A stretch of DNA of 64,000 bases from Streptomyces mashuensis (GTDB lineage Bacteria > Actinomycetota > Actinomycetes > Streptomycetales > Streptomycetaceae): assembly GCF_014654785.1 (NCBI RefSeq), contig NZ_BNBD01000002.1:1-64000 (forward strand), in the 5' to 3' direction. A program made the translations under genes and the position numbers. Under the pieces are notes generated by a model. It saw only the letters and a program-made list of their open reading frames with translations. It searched no databases and was not told the DNA's origin. Shown in pieces: positions 46,592 to 56,775 of the stretch (within the stretch, counting starts at the first letter, position 1; each line of letters starts with the position of its first letter).

Positions 46592-48499
46592 TCACCGGTC
46601 GTCGTAGCTCACCGGCAGCCGGGGCGGCTGCGAGCCCGAGGGGGGCACCTGGAGCGTCTTGAGGGCGAACTCCATGACCTGTTTGAAGACCGGGCCGCAG
46701 ACCTGGCCGCCGAAGTAGTTGCCGCTGGTCGGGTTCTGCACGGCGCAGTAGACGGTGACGCGGGGCTGGTCGGCGGGGGCGAAGCCGGCGAAGGAGGCGG
46801 TGTAGCCCTGGTAGCGGCCGGTGCGCGGGTCCACCCGGTTGGAGGTGCCGGTCTTGCCGGCGACGCGGTAGCCGGGGATCTTGGCCTTGGTGCCGGTGCC
46901 CTCCTGGTCGTCGACCACGGACTCGAGCATGGCGGACAGCTCGCGGGCGGTCTTCTCGCTGATCACGCGGGTGCGCGGGGGTTCGGGGGCGGGGACGAAG
47001 CGGTGGTCGGGGCCGCGGGTGCCGCGGACGAGAGAGGGCTGGACGCGCTCGCCGCCGCCGGCGATGGTCGAGTAGACGGAGGCGGCCTGTACGGCGTTGA
47101 GGGACAGGCCCTGGCCGAACGGGATGGTGTAGGGCCGGGAGGCGGTCCACTGCTCGGGCTTGGCCAGGATGCCGGGGGTCTCGCCGGGGAAGCCGAGGCC
47201 GGTGGGGCGGCCGATGCCGAACTTGCGGAGGTAGCCGTAGAGGACCTCGTTGGCCTGCTCGCGGGTCTTGCCCAGCTGTTCGCTGGCGAGGATGGTGCCG
47301 ATGTTGCTGGACTTGGCGAGCACCCCGTTGAGGGTGAGGTGCCAGGTGGGGTGGTCGATGTCGTCGGCGAAGGCGCGGTCGGCGCGCGGCAGCCGGTTGG
47401 GCACCTCGACGCGGGTGCCGGGCGTGGCGACGCCCTCCTCCAGCACGGCGGCCATGGTCATGACCTTGCTGACGCTGCCGGGCTCGTAGGCGTCCTGGAG
47501 GGCGAAGTTGCCGAGGGCGGAGCGGTCGGCGGAGGACAGGTCGTTGGGGTCGTAGCCGGGGGCGTTGGCCATGGCGAGGATCTCGCCGGTGCGGGTGTCC
47601 TGGACGACGACGTAGCCGCGGTCGGCGTGCGACTCGCGGACCTGGCGGCTGATGGCGCTCTGGGCGGCCCACTGGATGTCGCGGTCGATGGTGAGCTCGA
47701 CGGCGGAGCCGGGGACGGCGGCCTGCTCCTTGACGTCGCCGGTGGGCACCTGGCGGCCGCCGGACTGGGCGTAGACGCGCCGCCCGTCCTGGCCGGCGAG
47801 GACCCGGTCGAGCTGGGCCTCCAGGCCGCCGGCGCCGCGGCCCTCGGCGTTGACGAAGCCGAGCAGGCCGGCGGCCAGCTCGCCGTTGGGGTAGACGCGC
47901 TTGCGGTGGGTCTCGCGGTTGACGCCGGCGAGGACATTGGGGCCCTGTTTGCGGGCGGCCCGCTCGGCCTGGGCCTTCTTCAGCGCCGCGACCTTCTTCC
48001 AGACCTGCGGGCTCTGCCGGCGGGCGAGGACGACGTACTTGGACTTCGGGTTGGCGGTGAGCTTCTGCTCCAGGACGGCCGGCTCCTCGCCCAGGGCGGG
48101 CGCGAGCAGGGCGGCGGCCTGGTGGGCGGCGCCCTCCGTCTTCGTCCGCTCGGGGGTGAGCAGGTCGGGGGCGGCGGTGATGTCGTACGCGTCGACGGTG
48201 CTGGCCAGGGCGACGCCGGAGCGGTCGGTGATGGCGCCGCGCTCGGCGGCCAGGGTGACGGGGATGTAGCGGTTGAGGTTGGCGCGGGCCGCGTAGGCGT
48301 CGGCGTCGACGGCCTGGACCTGGAGCAGCCGCACGGTGAAGACCAGCAGGACGACGGTGAACCCGGCGCCGATCATGCGCAGCCGGGGGCGGGGGCTGCC
48401 CAGGCGCAGCGCCTGCGACCCCGGGCGGGGGCGTGCGGGCCGTGCGGAGGGGCGCGCGGGGGCCGGGAAGGGGCGCCGGGTCTGCCGGGGCGCCGTCAC
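46592..48499 (-). CDS. ftsI: FtsI / PBP3-type septal transpeptidase
   Basis: Class B penicillin-binding protein that cross-links septal peptidoglycan, 635 residues. A cytoplasmic Pro/Arg-rich tail and one membrane segment (about residues 41-60) precede the pedestal domain (AAERGAITDRSGVALA). The transpeptidase domain has all three boxes: SVSK (Ser342, Lys345), SSN (397-399) and KTG (549-551). There are no PASTA domains. GTG start, 41 bp after ftsL. Confidence 0.98.
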   Translation of the reverse strand: MTAPRQTRRPFPAPARPSARPARPRPGSQALRLGSPRPRLRMIGAGFTVVLLVFTVRLLQVQAVDADAYAARANLNRYIPVTLAAERGAITDRSGVALASTVDAYDITAAPDLLTPERTKTEGAAHQAAALLAPALGEEPAVLEQKLTANPKSKYVVLARRQSPQVWKKVAALKKAQAERAARKQGPNVLAGVNRETHRKRVYPNGELAAGLLGFVNAEGRGAGGLEAQLDRVLAGQDGRRVYAQSGGRQVPTGDVKEQAAVPGSAVELTIDRDIQWAAQSAISRQVRESHADRGYVVVQDTRTGEILAMANAPGYDPNDLSSADRSALGNFALQDAYEPGSVSKVMTMAAVLEEGVATPGTRVEVPNRLPRADRAFADDIDHPTWHLTLNGVLAKSSNIGTILASEQLGKTREQANEVLYGYLRKFGIGRPTGLGFPGETPGILAKPEQWTASRPYTIPFGQGLSLNAVQAASVYSTIAGGGERVQPSLVRGTRGPDHRFVPAPEPPRTRVISEKTARELSAMLESVVDDQEGTGTKAKIPGYRVAGKTGTSNRVDPRTGRYQGYTASFAGFAPADQPRVTVYCAVQNPTSGNYFGGQVCGPVFKQVMEFALKTLQVPPSGSQPPRLPVSYDDR

Positions 48500-48540
48500 G
48501 CCGCCCTCACCCGGTGGTCAGTGTGGTCCACGGGGGTTCC

Positions 48541-49179
48541 TCACCTGCCTGGCCGGTCGGAGGTCCCGCCCGCGGAAGGCAGCGGGACCGTCGGAAGGGG
48601 TGCTGCGGGTGCCGCCGGGCCGTGGTGGACGCGCGGGCCGGCGAGGGGGGCGGTACGGGCCGGGACGTACGCACCACCGGCGGGGAGCGCCGGGACGGGC
48701 GCGCCGGGGACGGGCGCGGGCACGCCGGCGGCGGGCGGTACGGCCAGGACGGGCGGCACCGCGACGGTACGGGGCGGCCGGGGCCGCGGGGCGACGAGGG
48801 CGGCGGGCTCGGCGGGGCCGTCGGAGCCGGCGGGGGCCGGGGAGCCGCTGACGCTGCCGTCGGGGTTGAGGAAGGCGGGGCTGCCGCCGGGGATCATGCC
48901 GAGCTCGCGGGCGCGCCGCTCCAGGGCGTCGGGGGCGGCGAGCCGGTCGACCTCCTGCTGGAGCTCCTGCTGCTCGTCCGTCAGCTCGGTGGTCTTGCGC
49001 TGGAGCCGGCTCAGCTCGAACGACCCCTGGTTCAGCGCGGAGTTGAGCAGCAGCAGCGAGATGAGCCCGGAGCCGAGCAGCACCACCACGAGCAGCACGA
49101 AGGGGGTGCGGCGGGCACCGCCCGGCCCGGCCGGCAGCAACCGGCCCAGCCGGGCCCCGCGGCGGGCCGGGGGCGTCAC
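48541..49179 (-). CDS. ftsL: FtsL-like division protein
   Basis: Small bitopic divisome protein of 212 residues, in the classical ftsL position between rsmH and ftsI. One membrane helix (about residues 25-45: [20 protein letters not shown]) is followed by a short coiled coil ([25 protein letters not shown] without a break) and [16 protein letters not shown]. The last 100 residues are Pro/Ala/Val-rich and probably disordered, longer than in most FtsL proteins. The GTG overlaps the rsmH stop by 4 bases (GTGA), fixing the start. Confidence 0.93.
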   Translation of the reverse strand: MTPPARRGARLGRLLPAGPGGARRTPFVLLVVVLLGSGLISLLLLNSALNQGSFELSRLQRKTTELTDEQQELQQEVDRLAAPDALERRARELGMIPGGSPAFLNPDGSVSGSPAPAGSDGPAEPAALVAPRPRPPRTVAVPPVLAVPPAAGVPAPVPGAPVPALPAGGAYVPARTAPLAGPRVHHGPAAPAAPLPTVPLPSAGGTSDRPGR

Positions 49180-50135
49180 GGCACGTCCTCGCGGATGCGC
49201 TCGGCGGCACGCAGCCGGGCCGGCGCGGCGCGCCGGTTCTCGGCGATCTCCTCGTCGGTGGGCAGTTCGGCGCCGCGGGTGAGCAGCTTCAGCCGCGGCT
49301 GGTACTGCTCGGGCACCACGGGCAGGCCGGGCGGCGCGGTGCTGGTGGCACCGGCGGCGAAGACCTGCTTGACGATGCGGTCCTCCAGCGACTGGTACGA
49401 CAACACGACGATCCGGCCTCCCACGGAGAGAGCGGCGACGGCGGCGGGAATGGCCCGCTCCACGCTGGCCAGCTCCCCGTTGACCTCGATGCGCAGGGCC
49501 TGGAAGGTGCGCTTGGCGGGGTTGCCGCCGTGGCGCTTGGCGGCCTGCGGCAGGGCGTCGCGGATGAGCTCGACGAGCCGGGCGCTGTTGGTGAAGGGCT
49601 CCTTCTCGCGCTCCCGCACGATGGCGGAGACGATCCGCTTGGCCTGCTTCTCCTCGCCGTAGGCGCGCAGGATGCGCACCAGCTCGCCGGGCGGGTACTC
49701 GTTGAGGACCTCGGCGGCGCTGACGCCGGTCGTCTGGTCCATGCGCATGTCGAGGGGGGCGTCCTGCGCGTAGGCGAAGCCGCGGCCGGCCTCGTCGAGC
49801 TGCATGGAGGAGACGCCGAGGTCGAACAGGACGCCCTGGACGCGCGGGATGCCCAGCCGCGCCAGCACGTCCGGCAGCTCGTGGTAGACGGCCTGGACCA
49901 GGGTGGCGCGGTCGCCGAACGGCGCCAGGCGCTCCCCGGCGAGCTTCAGCGCGGCCGGGTCGCGGTCGAGGGCGACCAGCCGGGCCTCGGGGAACCGCGT
50001 GAGCAGCGCCTCGCTGTGGCCGCCCAGGCCCAGGGTGCAGTCGACCACGACCGCTCCGGGCTCCGTCAGGGCGGGGGCGAGCATGTCCAGGCAGCGCTGG
50101 AGCATGACGGGGACGTGTCGCGCGTTGCTGCTCAT
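49176..50135 (-). CDS. rsmH: 16S rRNA (cytosine1402-N4)-methyltransferase
   Basis: SAM-dependent rRNA methyltransferase (formerly MraW), 319 residues. [15 protein letters not shown] opens the protein; the SAM-binding region is [15 protein letters not shown], followed by [19 protein letters not shown] and the C-terminal [17 protein letters not shown] at 50135 was preferred over an in-frame GTG five codons upstream. It is the first gene of the dcw run; no mraZ precedes it. The 292-bp gap to the divergent carbonic anhydrase gene should contain the promoters of both; no element stands out. Confidence 0.97.
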   Translation of the reverse strand: MSSNARHVPVMLQRCLDMLAPALTEPGAVVVDCTLGLGGHSEALLTRFPEARLVALDRDPAALKLAGERLAPFGDRATLVQAVYHELPDVLARLGIPRVQGVLFDLGVSSMQLDEAGRGFAYAQDAPLDMRMDQTTGVSAAEVLNEYPPGELVRILRAYGEEKQAKRIVSAIVREREKEPFTNSARLVELIRDALPQAAKRHGGNPAKRTFQALRIEVNGELASVERAIPAAVAALSVGGRIVVLSYQSLEDRIVKQVFAAGATSTAPPGLPVVPEQYQPRLKLLTRGAELPTDEEIAENRRAAPARLRAAERIREDVP

Positions 50136-50427
50136 GCGCCCTTCTGTCACGGCGGCCGGGTGCGGGCGGTGCGTACCGCCGGGTCCCCGCCCGCTCGAAG
50201 GGGAAGCGGCCGCCGGGCGTCGTGGTGGTGACGCGGGGCGACCGGAGAGCGGGAGGAGGCCGAGGGGCACGTACGCGTCGCGCACAGGGGGGTTCTTCGG
50301 TTCCAAGGGGAGCGTCACGCCTCCCACTTCGCGCCACTTTAGTGCACTCGTCCCCTCGGTCAACCAACCGGCCGGTGCGTCCCGCCGTCGGGTGCGTCGC
50401 GGCCGGTTGACGACTACCTTCATCCCT

Positions 50428-50982
50428 ATGCCGATATCTGCACAGCAGCCGCAAGGTCCCAGTTCAGAGCAGCAGAGCACGGGCGGGGCGGTGATCGACC
50501 GCCTGGTGGCGGCGAACGCCGCGTACGCCGACGCGTTCACCGACCCGGGCATGGACGCGCGCCCGGTCCTCAAGGTCGCCGTGGTGGCGTGCATGGACGC
50601 CCGCCTGGACCTGCACGCCGCGCTCGGCCTGGAGCTGGGCGACTGCCACACCATCCGCAACGCCGGCGGCGTGGTCACCGACGACGTGATCCGTTCGCTC
50701 ACCATCAGCCAGCGTGCGCTGGGCACCCGCTCCGTCGTGCTCATCCACCACACGGGCTGCGGTCTGCTCAACCTCACCGAGGACTTCCGGCACGAGATCG
50801 CCGAGGAGGTCGGCCAGCGCCCGGCCTGGGCCGTGGAGGCGTTCAAGGACCTCGACCAGGACGTGCGCCAGTCCATGGAGCGGGTGCGCACCTCGCCGTT
50901 CCTGCTGCACCGCGACGACGTGCGCGGGTTCGTCTTCGACGTGCACACGGGCCTGCTGCGCGAGATCGAACCGCACTCGTGA
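50428..50982 (+). CDS. beta-class carbonic anhydrase
   Basis: Interconverts CO2 and bicarbonate, 184 residues. The zinc ligands and the Asp-Arg pair are in [10 protein letters not shown] (Cys55, Asp57, Arg59) and LIHHTGCG (His108, Cys111), with the conserved [10 protein letters not shown] between them. A polar N-terminus of about 20 residues precedes the core. It is monocistronic and divergent from the dcw operon; in mycobacteria a similar protein is Rv1284. Confidence 0.94.
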   Translation: MPISAQQPQGPSSEQQSTGGAVIDRLVAANAAYADAFTDPGMDARPVLKVAVVACMDARLDLHAALGLELGDCHTIRNAGGVVTDDVIRSLTISQRALGTRSVVLIHHTGCGLLNLTEDFRHEIAEEVGQRPAWAVEAFKDLDQDVRQSMERVRTSPFLLHRDDVRGFVFDVHTGLLREIEPHS

Positions 50983-51020
50983 CGGCGGCGGGGGCCGCCG
51001 CGCGGAGATCCGCGCACCCC

Positions 51021-51050
51021 GGGGGGTTTTCCACAGGGGGGTTTTCCACA
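51021..51050. repeat. perfect tandem 15-bp repeat with DnaA-box-like ends
   Basis: Two exact copies of GGGGGGTTTTCCACA (51021-51035 and 51036-51050). Each ends in TTTTCCACA, one base away from the Streptomyces DnaA-box consensus TTGTCCACA. It lies in the 202-bp gap between the carbonic anhydrase gene and the MoxR operon, about 135 bp before the MoxR start. Confidence 0.85.
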
Positions 51051-51184
51051 GGCGGTGACGTCGTGCGGCGCACCCGGACAGAATGCGGTGGTGCGCCGCT
51101 CCCCCGCCGGGAGCGGCGGGCAGGCGAAGGGGTGGGCCGGTCCCTGGCGGACCACGGCCCTGCTGATGGGCCGAGGAGGGCCTG

Positions 51185-52186
51185 GTGACGACCTATGACG
51201 AACGAGCGGGGCTGAGCGCTCTGGCCGGGACCGCCGACCGCGTACGGCGGTCGGTGGAGTCGGTGATCGAGGGCAAGCCCGAGGTCGTCCGGCTGGCGCT
51301 GACCGTACTGCTGGCCGAGGGCCATCTGCTGATCGAGGACGTGCCGGGCGTGGGCAAGACCATGCTCGCCAAGGCGCTGGCGCGGTCGGTGGACTGCTCG
51401 GTGCGGCGCATCCAGTTCACGCCCGACCTGCTGCCCTCGGACATCACCGGCGTGAGCGTCTACGACCAGCAGCGCCGCGAGTTCGAGTTCAAGCCCGGGG
51501 CGATCTTCGCCCAGGTGGTGATCGGCGACGAGATCAACCGTGCCTCGCCGAAGACCCAGTCCGCGCTGCTGGAGTCCATGGAGGAGCGCCAGGTCACGGT
51601 CGACGGGCGCACGTACGAGCTGCCGGCCCCCTTCATGGTGGTGGCCACGCAGAACCCGGTGGAGATGGAGGGCACCTACCCCCTGCCGGAGGCCCAGCGC
51701 GACCGCTTCATGGCCCGGGTGTCGATGGGCTACCCCTCCCCCGAGGCGGAGCTGCGGATGCTGGACGTGCACGGCGGCCCGTCGCCGCTGGACGACCTCC
51801 AGCCCGTGGCGCACGCGCACGAGATCGTCAAGCTGGTGGAGGCGGTCCGCGCGGTGCACGTCGCCGAGCCCGTCCGGCGGTACGCGGTGGACGTGGTCGC
51901 CGCCACCCGGCACCACCCCGAGCTGGGCCTCGGCGCGTCCCCCCGCGCCACGCTGCACCTGGTGCGGGCGGCCCGGGCGGGGGCGGCGCTGGCCGGCCGC
52001 GAGTTCGTCCTGCCGGACGACGTGCGGGCCCTGGCGGTGCCGGTGCTGGCGCACCGGCTGATGCCCACGGCGCAGGCCCGGATGAACCGGCGGACCGCCG
52101 AGCAGATCGTCTTCGACATCCTGCAGCGCACCCCGGTGCCCGACCCGTACGCCCACAGCGGCCCGCCGGTCCCGGGGGGCCTGTGA
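51185..52186 (+). CDS. MoxR-family AAA+ ATPase
   Basis: Chaperone-like AAA+ ATPase of 333 residues. Walker A is [13 protein letters not shown], Walker B is [15 protein letters not shown], sensor 1 is [20 protein letters not shown] and the arginine finger is in DRF. MoxR proteins usually act with the DUF58 and transglutaminase-like membrane proteins encoded next to them, as here. The GTG at 51185 follows GGAGGG. The stop overlaps the next start by one base (TGATG). Confidence 0.95.
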   Translation: MTTYDERAGLSALAGTADRVRRSVESVIEGKPEVVRLALTVLLAEGHLLIEDVPGVGKTMLAKALARSVDCSVRRIQFTPDLLPSDITGVSVYDQQRREFEFKPGAIFAQVVIGDEINRASPKTQSALLESMEERQVTVDGRTYELPAPFMVVATQNPVEMEGTYPLPEAQRDRFMARVSMGYPSPEAELRMLDVHGGPSPLDDLQPVAHAHEIVKLVEAVRAVHVAEPVRRYAVDVVAATRHHPELGLGASPRATLHLVRAARAGAALAGREFVLPDDVRALAVPVLAHRLMPTAQARMNRRTAEQIVFDILQRTPVPDPYAHSGPPVPGGL

Positions 52187-53550
52187 TGGCGTACGGCGCT
52201 CCGGCGGCGGAGGACTTCTCCGCGGGCGAGGACGGGGCGCGGGGCGGCCTGTGGGCCGCCCTCGGCGGGCTCACCACGCGCGGCCGCTCGTTCCTGGCGG
52301 CCGGCGCGGCCGCCGCGGCCTGCTCCTACGTGCTGGGCCAGGAGGACCTGCTGCGCGTGGGGCTGCTGCTGGCCCTGCTGCCGCTGGTGTGCGTGCTCGT
52401 GCTCTACGCCACCCGGCACCGCGTCACGGGCAGCAGGCTGCTGACCCCGGGCCGGGTGCCGGCCTCCGCGGAGGCCCATGTGGGCCTGCGCGTGCAGAAC
52501 GTCTCCCGGCTGCCCACCGGCCTGCTGATGCTCCAGGACCGGGTGCCCTACCTGCTCGGGCCGCGCCCCCGCTTCGTGCTGGACCGCATCGAGCCGGGCG
52601 GGCACCGCGAGGTGTCCTACACGGTGCGGGCCGACCTGCGCGGCCGCTACGCGCTGGGGCCGCTCCAGCTGCGGCTGACGGACCCCTTCGGCATGTGCGA
52701 GCTGACCCGCGGCTTCGGCGCGCAGGACACGCTCACCGTGGTGCCGCGCGTCGACCCGCTGCCCGCCGTACGGCTGGGCGGCCAGGGCGCCGGGGAGGGC
52801 GACGGCCGGCTGCGCTCCCTCGCCCTGGCCGGCGAGGACGACATCATCCCCCGCGGCTACCGGCAGGGCGACGACCTGCGCCGCGTGCACTGGCGCTCCA
52901 CCGCCCGGCACGGCCGGCTCATGGTGCGCCGCGAGGAGCAGCCCCGGCGCTCCCGCGCCACGGTGCTGCTCGACACCCGGGCCCTCGCCTACGCGGGCGC
53001 GGGCCCCGGCTCGCCCTTCGAATGGGCGGTGTCCGGCGCGGCCTCGGTGACCGCGCACCTACTGGGGCGCGGCTTCGCCACCCGCGTGGTGACCGACGCC
53101 GGCCCCCTTACCGCCTCCCACAGCCCCTCCGACGCCCTGGACCCGGTGCTGGAGGACCTGGCGGTACTGGACCACTCGTTCAACGACACCCTGGCGGGCG
53201 CCCAGCAGGCACTCGCCGCGGCCCCGGAGGGCCTGCTCGTGGCCTTCTTCGGCGACCTCGACGAACACCAGGCGCTGCTGGCGAGCCGCATGCGGCCGCG
53301 CGGCGGCACCGCCATCGCGTTCCTGCTCGACGGCCCCGCCTGGATGGGCGCGCCACCCGGCGCCTGGGCCGCGGCGGCCGCCGCCCGGCTGCGCGAGGCC
53401 GGCTGGACGGCGCTCCCGGTGCCGCCGGGGGTGGCGCTGCCGGACCTGTGGCGCTGGGCGGCGGCCCCCGAGGGCACGATGACGCCCGGCGCGGCCGGGC
53501 GTGTCGCGGAGCCGGCGGCCGGCGTGCCGGGGGACGGGGTGGTCCGGTGA
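52186..53550 (+). CDS. DUF58 membrane protein of the MoxR operon
   Basis: Membrane protein of 454 residues with two N-terminal helices (about residues 32-72) and a soluble domain containing LRSLALAGEDDIIPRGYRQGDDLRRVHWR-type DUF58 signature (here RGYRQGDDLRRVHWRST). The region after it resembles a von Willebrand A-like fold (VLLDTRA). It probably works with the MoxR ATPase in assembling or maturing an envelope complex; the client is unknown. Its stop overlaps the next GTG by 4 bases. Confidence 0.92.
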   Translation: MAYGAPAAEDFSAGEDGARGGLWAALGGLTTRGRSFLAAGAAAAACSYVLGQEDLLRVGLLLALLPLVCVLVLYATRHRVTGSRLLTPGRVPASAEAHVGLRVQNVSRLPTGLLMLQDRVPYLLGPRPRFVLDRIEPGGHREVSYTVRADLRGRYALGPLQLRLTDPFGMCELTRGFGAQDTLTVVPRVDPLPAVRLGGQGAGEGDGRLRSLALAGEDDIIPRGYRQGDDLRRVHWRSTARHGRLMVRREEQPRRSRATVLLDTRALAYAGAGPGSPFEWAVSGAASVTAHLLGRGFATRVVTDAGPLTASHSPSDALDPVLEDLAVLDHSFNDTLAGAQQALAAAPEGLLVAFFGDLDEHQALLASRMRPRGGTAIAFLLDGPAWMGAPPGAWAAAAAARLREAGWTALPVPPGVALPDLWRWAAAPEGTMTPGAAGRVAEPAAGVPGDGVVR

Positions 53551-55934
53551 GCGGGCGTACGCGTCTTTCCGTGTGCGGGGTGCTGGCCACCCTGGGAGCG
53601 GCCTGCGCCATGGTGCCGCTCGTCGACAAAACGACCTGGCTGCTCCAGGCCGCGCTGCTGCTGGCCGTCCAGGCCGCCGTCGGCGTCGTGGCGCGGCGCG
53701 TACCGCTCGCCGTCTGGCTGACGGTGCTGCTCCAGGCCCTGACCGGGCTGCTGCTGCTCACCGTCGTCTTCGCCCGCGCCCAGGCGATCGGCGGGCTGCT
53801 GCCGGGCCCGGACGTCCTGCACGAGTTCGCGCAGCTCGTGGCCGAGGGCACGGACGACGTCGGGCGGTACGCCGCCCCCGCCCCCGCCACCACGGCCATA
53901 CGGCTGCTGCTGGTCGGCGGGGTGCTGCTGGTGGGCCTGGTGGTCGACGTCGTCGCCGTCACGTTCCGCGGCGCCGCCCCGGCGGGCCTGCCGCTGCTCG
54001 CGCTGTACTCGGTGGGGGCCGGGCTGGCCCAGGGCCGCACCGACTGGCTGTGGTTCCTGACGGCCGCCGCGGGCTACCTGCTGCTGCTCCTCGCCGAGGG
54101 CCGCGACCGGCTCTCCCGCTGGGGCCGCGTCTTCGGCGGCGGGCAGGGCCCGGCCGGGGGCGCCGCCGTCCTGGCACCCGGGCAGGGCCCCGCGGTGGCG
54201 CCCGTCCGCACGGGCCGCCGCATCGGCGTGCTCGTGCTGGGCCTCGCCCTGGCCGCCCCGCTGGTGCTGCCGTCCATCGACGGCGGCCTGCTGCGGCCCC
54301 GCACCCCGGGCAAGGGCGAGGGCGCCGGCGGCGGCACCATCTCGGCGGTCAACCCGCTGGTGTCGCTCCAGAACAACCTCAACCAGCCGCAGAACCGCGA
54401 GGTGATGCGCTACCGCACCTCCGCCGGCTCCCCGCAGGACCTGTACCTGCGCATCGTCGCCCTCGACCGGTTCGACGGTTCGTCATGGCGGGCCTCGGAC
54501 CGGAAGATCACCGATGTGCCCGTGCCGCTGCCCGCGCCGGCCGGCCTGGCGCCCGGCGCGGTCCGCACCGAGGAGGCCATCACGTCCGTCGCCGCGGCGG
54601 ACGGCTACGCGCAGAACTACCTGCCGATGCCCTACCCCGCGCAGAGCGTGCGCGTGGAGGGGCGCTGGCGGTACGAGCCGGAGGGCCGCACGCTCGTCGG
54701 CGACCACGGGCAGACCACGCGCGGCGCCCGCTACCAGGTCACCAGCCTGGTCGTGGAGCCCACGGCGGCCCAGCTCGCGGCCGCCCCCGCCCCGCCCGAG
54801 AAGGTGCTGCGCGAGTACACGCAGGTGCCCTCCACGGTGCCGCCGGTCGTGGCGGACACGGCGCGCAAGGTCACCGCGGGCGCGGCGAACCCGTACGAGC
54901 AGGCGGTGAAGCTCCAGGACTGGTTCGCCGTCGGCGGCGGCTTCCGCTACGACACGGAGGTCGGTTCCGGCAGCGGCAGCAACGCCATCGCCCGTTTCCT
55001 GGAGGAGAAGCGCGGCTTCTGCGTCCACTTCTCCTTCTCCATGGCGGCGATGGCCCGCACCCTGGGCATCCCGGCCCGCGTGGCCGTCGGCTTCACACCG
55101 GGCACCCCGCAGTCGGACGGCTCGGTGTCGGTGGGCTCCAAGGACGCGCACGCCTGGCCCGAGCTGTACTTCGAGGGCGCCGGCTGGACGCGGTTCGAGC
55201 CGACCCCCAGCCGGGGCACGCAGCCCGACTACACGCTCGCGCCGGGCCCCGCCCCCGACGACCCGGCGGCGCCCTCGCCGCGGCCCAGCCGCTCGGCGGC
55301 GCCCCGCCCGGCACCGTCCACCGGCTCCGGCTGCCCGGCGGAGCTCCGCAAGAGCGGCGGCTGCGGGAAGCACACGCCGCAGGCCCAGGCGCCCGCCCGG
55401 GCCGACGGCCCCTCACCGCTGCTGGTGACCGGCATCGCCGCGGGCGCGCTGGCCGTGCTGGCGCTGCCGCTGCTGCCGCTGGCGTGGCGGACCCGCGTCC
55501 GGGCCCGCCGGCTCGCGCCCGGCGCGGGCGTACCGGCGGCCTGGCAGGAGCTGACCGACACGGCCTGGGACTACGGCATACCGCCCGACGGGTCCCGGAC
55601 CCCCAGGATGGCCGCGGCCCGCATCACGGCCGCGGGCGCCCTCCAGGGCGCCGCGGCGGACGCGGTGACGCGCCTGGCGACCGCCGTGGAACAGGACCTG
55701 TACGCCCCGGGCCCCGCTCAGGCGCCCGTGCAGGGCCTGGCGGAGGACGTGACGCTGGTCCGTACCGGCCTCCGCGCGGCGGCCGGCCGCCCGGCCCGGC
55801 TCCGCGCCCTGCTGGCCCCGGCCTCGCTCCGCCGGCGGCTGTCCGCCTGGGGCACCGCCTGGACGGCCGCGCGCGCCCGGGCCGTCACCCGGGTGCGGAG
55901 CTCCGTGCCGCGCCGCGGGAAGCCGGACGCGTAG
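53547..55934 (+). CDS. transglutaminase-like membrane protein
   Basis: Protein of 795 residues with an N-terminal block of five to six membrane segments (residues 1-250), an extracytoplasmic DUF3488-type region, the transglutaminase-like core, a Pro/Ser linker, and one C-terminal membrane helix (about residues 630-650). Catalytic residues are visible: Cys492 in KRGFCVHFSFSMAAMARTLG and His535 in KDAHAWPELYF. It belongs with MoxR and DUF58 as a conserved three-gene operon. Actual cross-linking or protease activity is not established. Confidence 0.93.
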   Translation: MSGRTRLSVCGVLATLGAACAMVPLVDKTTWLLQAALLLAVQAAVGVVARRVPLAVWLTVLLQALTGLLLLTVVFARAQAIGGLLPGPDVLHEFAQLVAEGTDDVGRYAAPAPATTAIRLLLVGGVLLVGLVVDVVAVTFRGAAPAGLPLLALYSVGAGLAQGRTDWLWFLTAAAGYLLLLLAEGRDRLSRWGRVFGGGQGPAGGAAVLAPGQGPAVAPVRTGRRIGVLVLGLALAAPLVLPSIDGGLLRPRTPGKGEGAGGGTISAVNPLVSLQNNLNQPQNREVMRYRTSAGSPQDLYLRIVALDRFDGSSWRASDRKITDVPVPLPAPAGLAPGAVRTEEAITSVAAADGYAQNYLPMPYPAQSVRVEGRWRYEPEGRTLVGDHGQTTRGARYQVTSLVVEPTAAQLAAAPAPPEKVLREYTQVPSTVPPVVADTARKVTAGAANPYEQAVKLQDWFAVGGGFRYDTEVGSGSGSNAIARFLEEKRGFCVHFSFSMAAMARTLGIPARVAVGFTPGTPQSDGSVSVGSKDAHAWPELYFEGAGWTRFEPTPSRGTQPDYTLAPGPAPDDPAAPSPRPSRSAAPRPAPSTGSGCPAELRKSGGCGKHTPQAQAPARADGPSPLLVTGIAAGALAVLALPLLPLAWRTRVRARRLAPGAGVPAAWQELTDTAWDYGIPPDGSRTPRMAAARITAAGALQGAAADAVTRLATAVEQDLYAPGPAQAPVQGLAEDVTLVRTGLRAAAGRPARLRALLAPASLRRRLSAWGTAWTAARARAVTRVRSSVPRRGKPDA

Positions 55935-56025
55935 GGCCGCGTACGGACACATGGGCGGCGCCGCCGCGGCGGGAACGACGGGCCCCGCGCCCGTGGCTCC
56001 CGCCGCGGCCCGTACGCAAGCGGAA

Positions 56026-56067
56026 ACGGCCGTGGGGCCAGGACGCCGGTCCTGGCCCCACGGCCGT
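56026..56067. terminator. bidirectional hairpin terminator
   Basis: Perfect 19-base arms (56026-56044 and 56049-56067) with a GCCG loop, the left arm starting ACGGCCGTGGGGCCAGG. It lies between the stops of the convergent transglutaminase and DUF3040 genes and can serve both. Confidence 0.9.
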
Positions 56068-56105
56068 CTGCTCGGTGTGAAGTGCCTCGGTGCGAAGTGC
56101 CGGGC

Positions 56106-56507
56106 TCAGTGGCCCTGTTCGTCGCGGCGGCGCTGCCAGCGCTGCTCGATGCGGTCCATCATGCTGCGTCGCCGGCCGCCCATGGGGTGGCGGCCCAGGC
56201 CGCCGGGGCCCACGGGGCCGCGCTGCACTCCGGGACGCGGCGCCTTGCGCCACGCCGTGACCGCGAGGACCGCGCAGGCCAGCATCACGAGGAAGCCGGC
56301 GACGCCGATCCAGACGCGCTGGGCGACCATTCCGGCCATGAGGAGCGCGATGCCCACCAGAAAACCCGCGACCGCCTGGTAGACCCGTCGCCGGGTGTAC
56401 GTGCGCAGGCCGCTGCCCTCGAGCGCTGTCGCGAACTTGGGGTCTTCGGCGTACAGCGCTCGCTCCATCTGCTCGAGCATGCGCTGCTCGTGCTCCGAGA
56501 GCGGCAC
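56106..56507 (-). CDS. DUF3040 membrane protein
   Basis: Small protein of 133 residues: acidic N-terminus PLSEHEQRMLEQMERALYAEDPKFA (broken here as LSEHEQRMLEQ then YAEDPKFA), two membrane helices (about residues 44-65 and 68-88), and a basic Arg-rich tail (GGRRRSMMDRIEQRWQRRRD). This is the standard DUF3040 plan, widespread in actinobacteria. Function unknown. The 268-bp gap upstream of it toward the methyltransferase gene holds no recognisable gene. Confidence 0.93.
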   Translation of the reverse strand: MPLSEHEQRMLEQMERALYAEDPKFATALEGSGLRTYTRRRVYQAVAGFLVGIALLMAGMVAQRVWIGVAGFLVMLACAVLAVTAWRKAPRPGVQRGPVGPGGLGRHPMGGRRRSMMDRIEQRWQRRRDEQGH

Positions 56508-56775
56508 GGAGTCCTCCTACTCGTCGGTCGCGAGGGGCGACCGGGTGCGACCCTTTCAGGATAGGCAGGGAATCGCCCCCGTGAAACCCGCCCCTCTGCG
56601 CCAATTCGACCACCGGCCCCGGCGCGCGACCGGTTCCGTCGGGACGTACATTCCCTGCTCGCCGAACGACCATGCCGGACGGTGTCCCCCGATCATACGG
56701 GGCGAACGGCCTGATCGGGTGGCCTCCGCACCGGCCGCGCGGAGGGCGCGGCGGGCGGCTCCCCCGGGTCCGTGC

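Noticed and set aside
44864..49282. Plus-strand frame of 1472 codons antisense to murE, ftsI and ftsL.
   Set aside because: Explained entirely by codon bias of the dcw genes on the minus strand.
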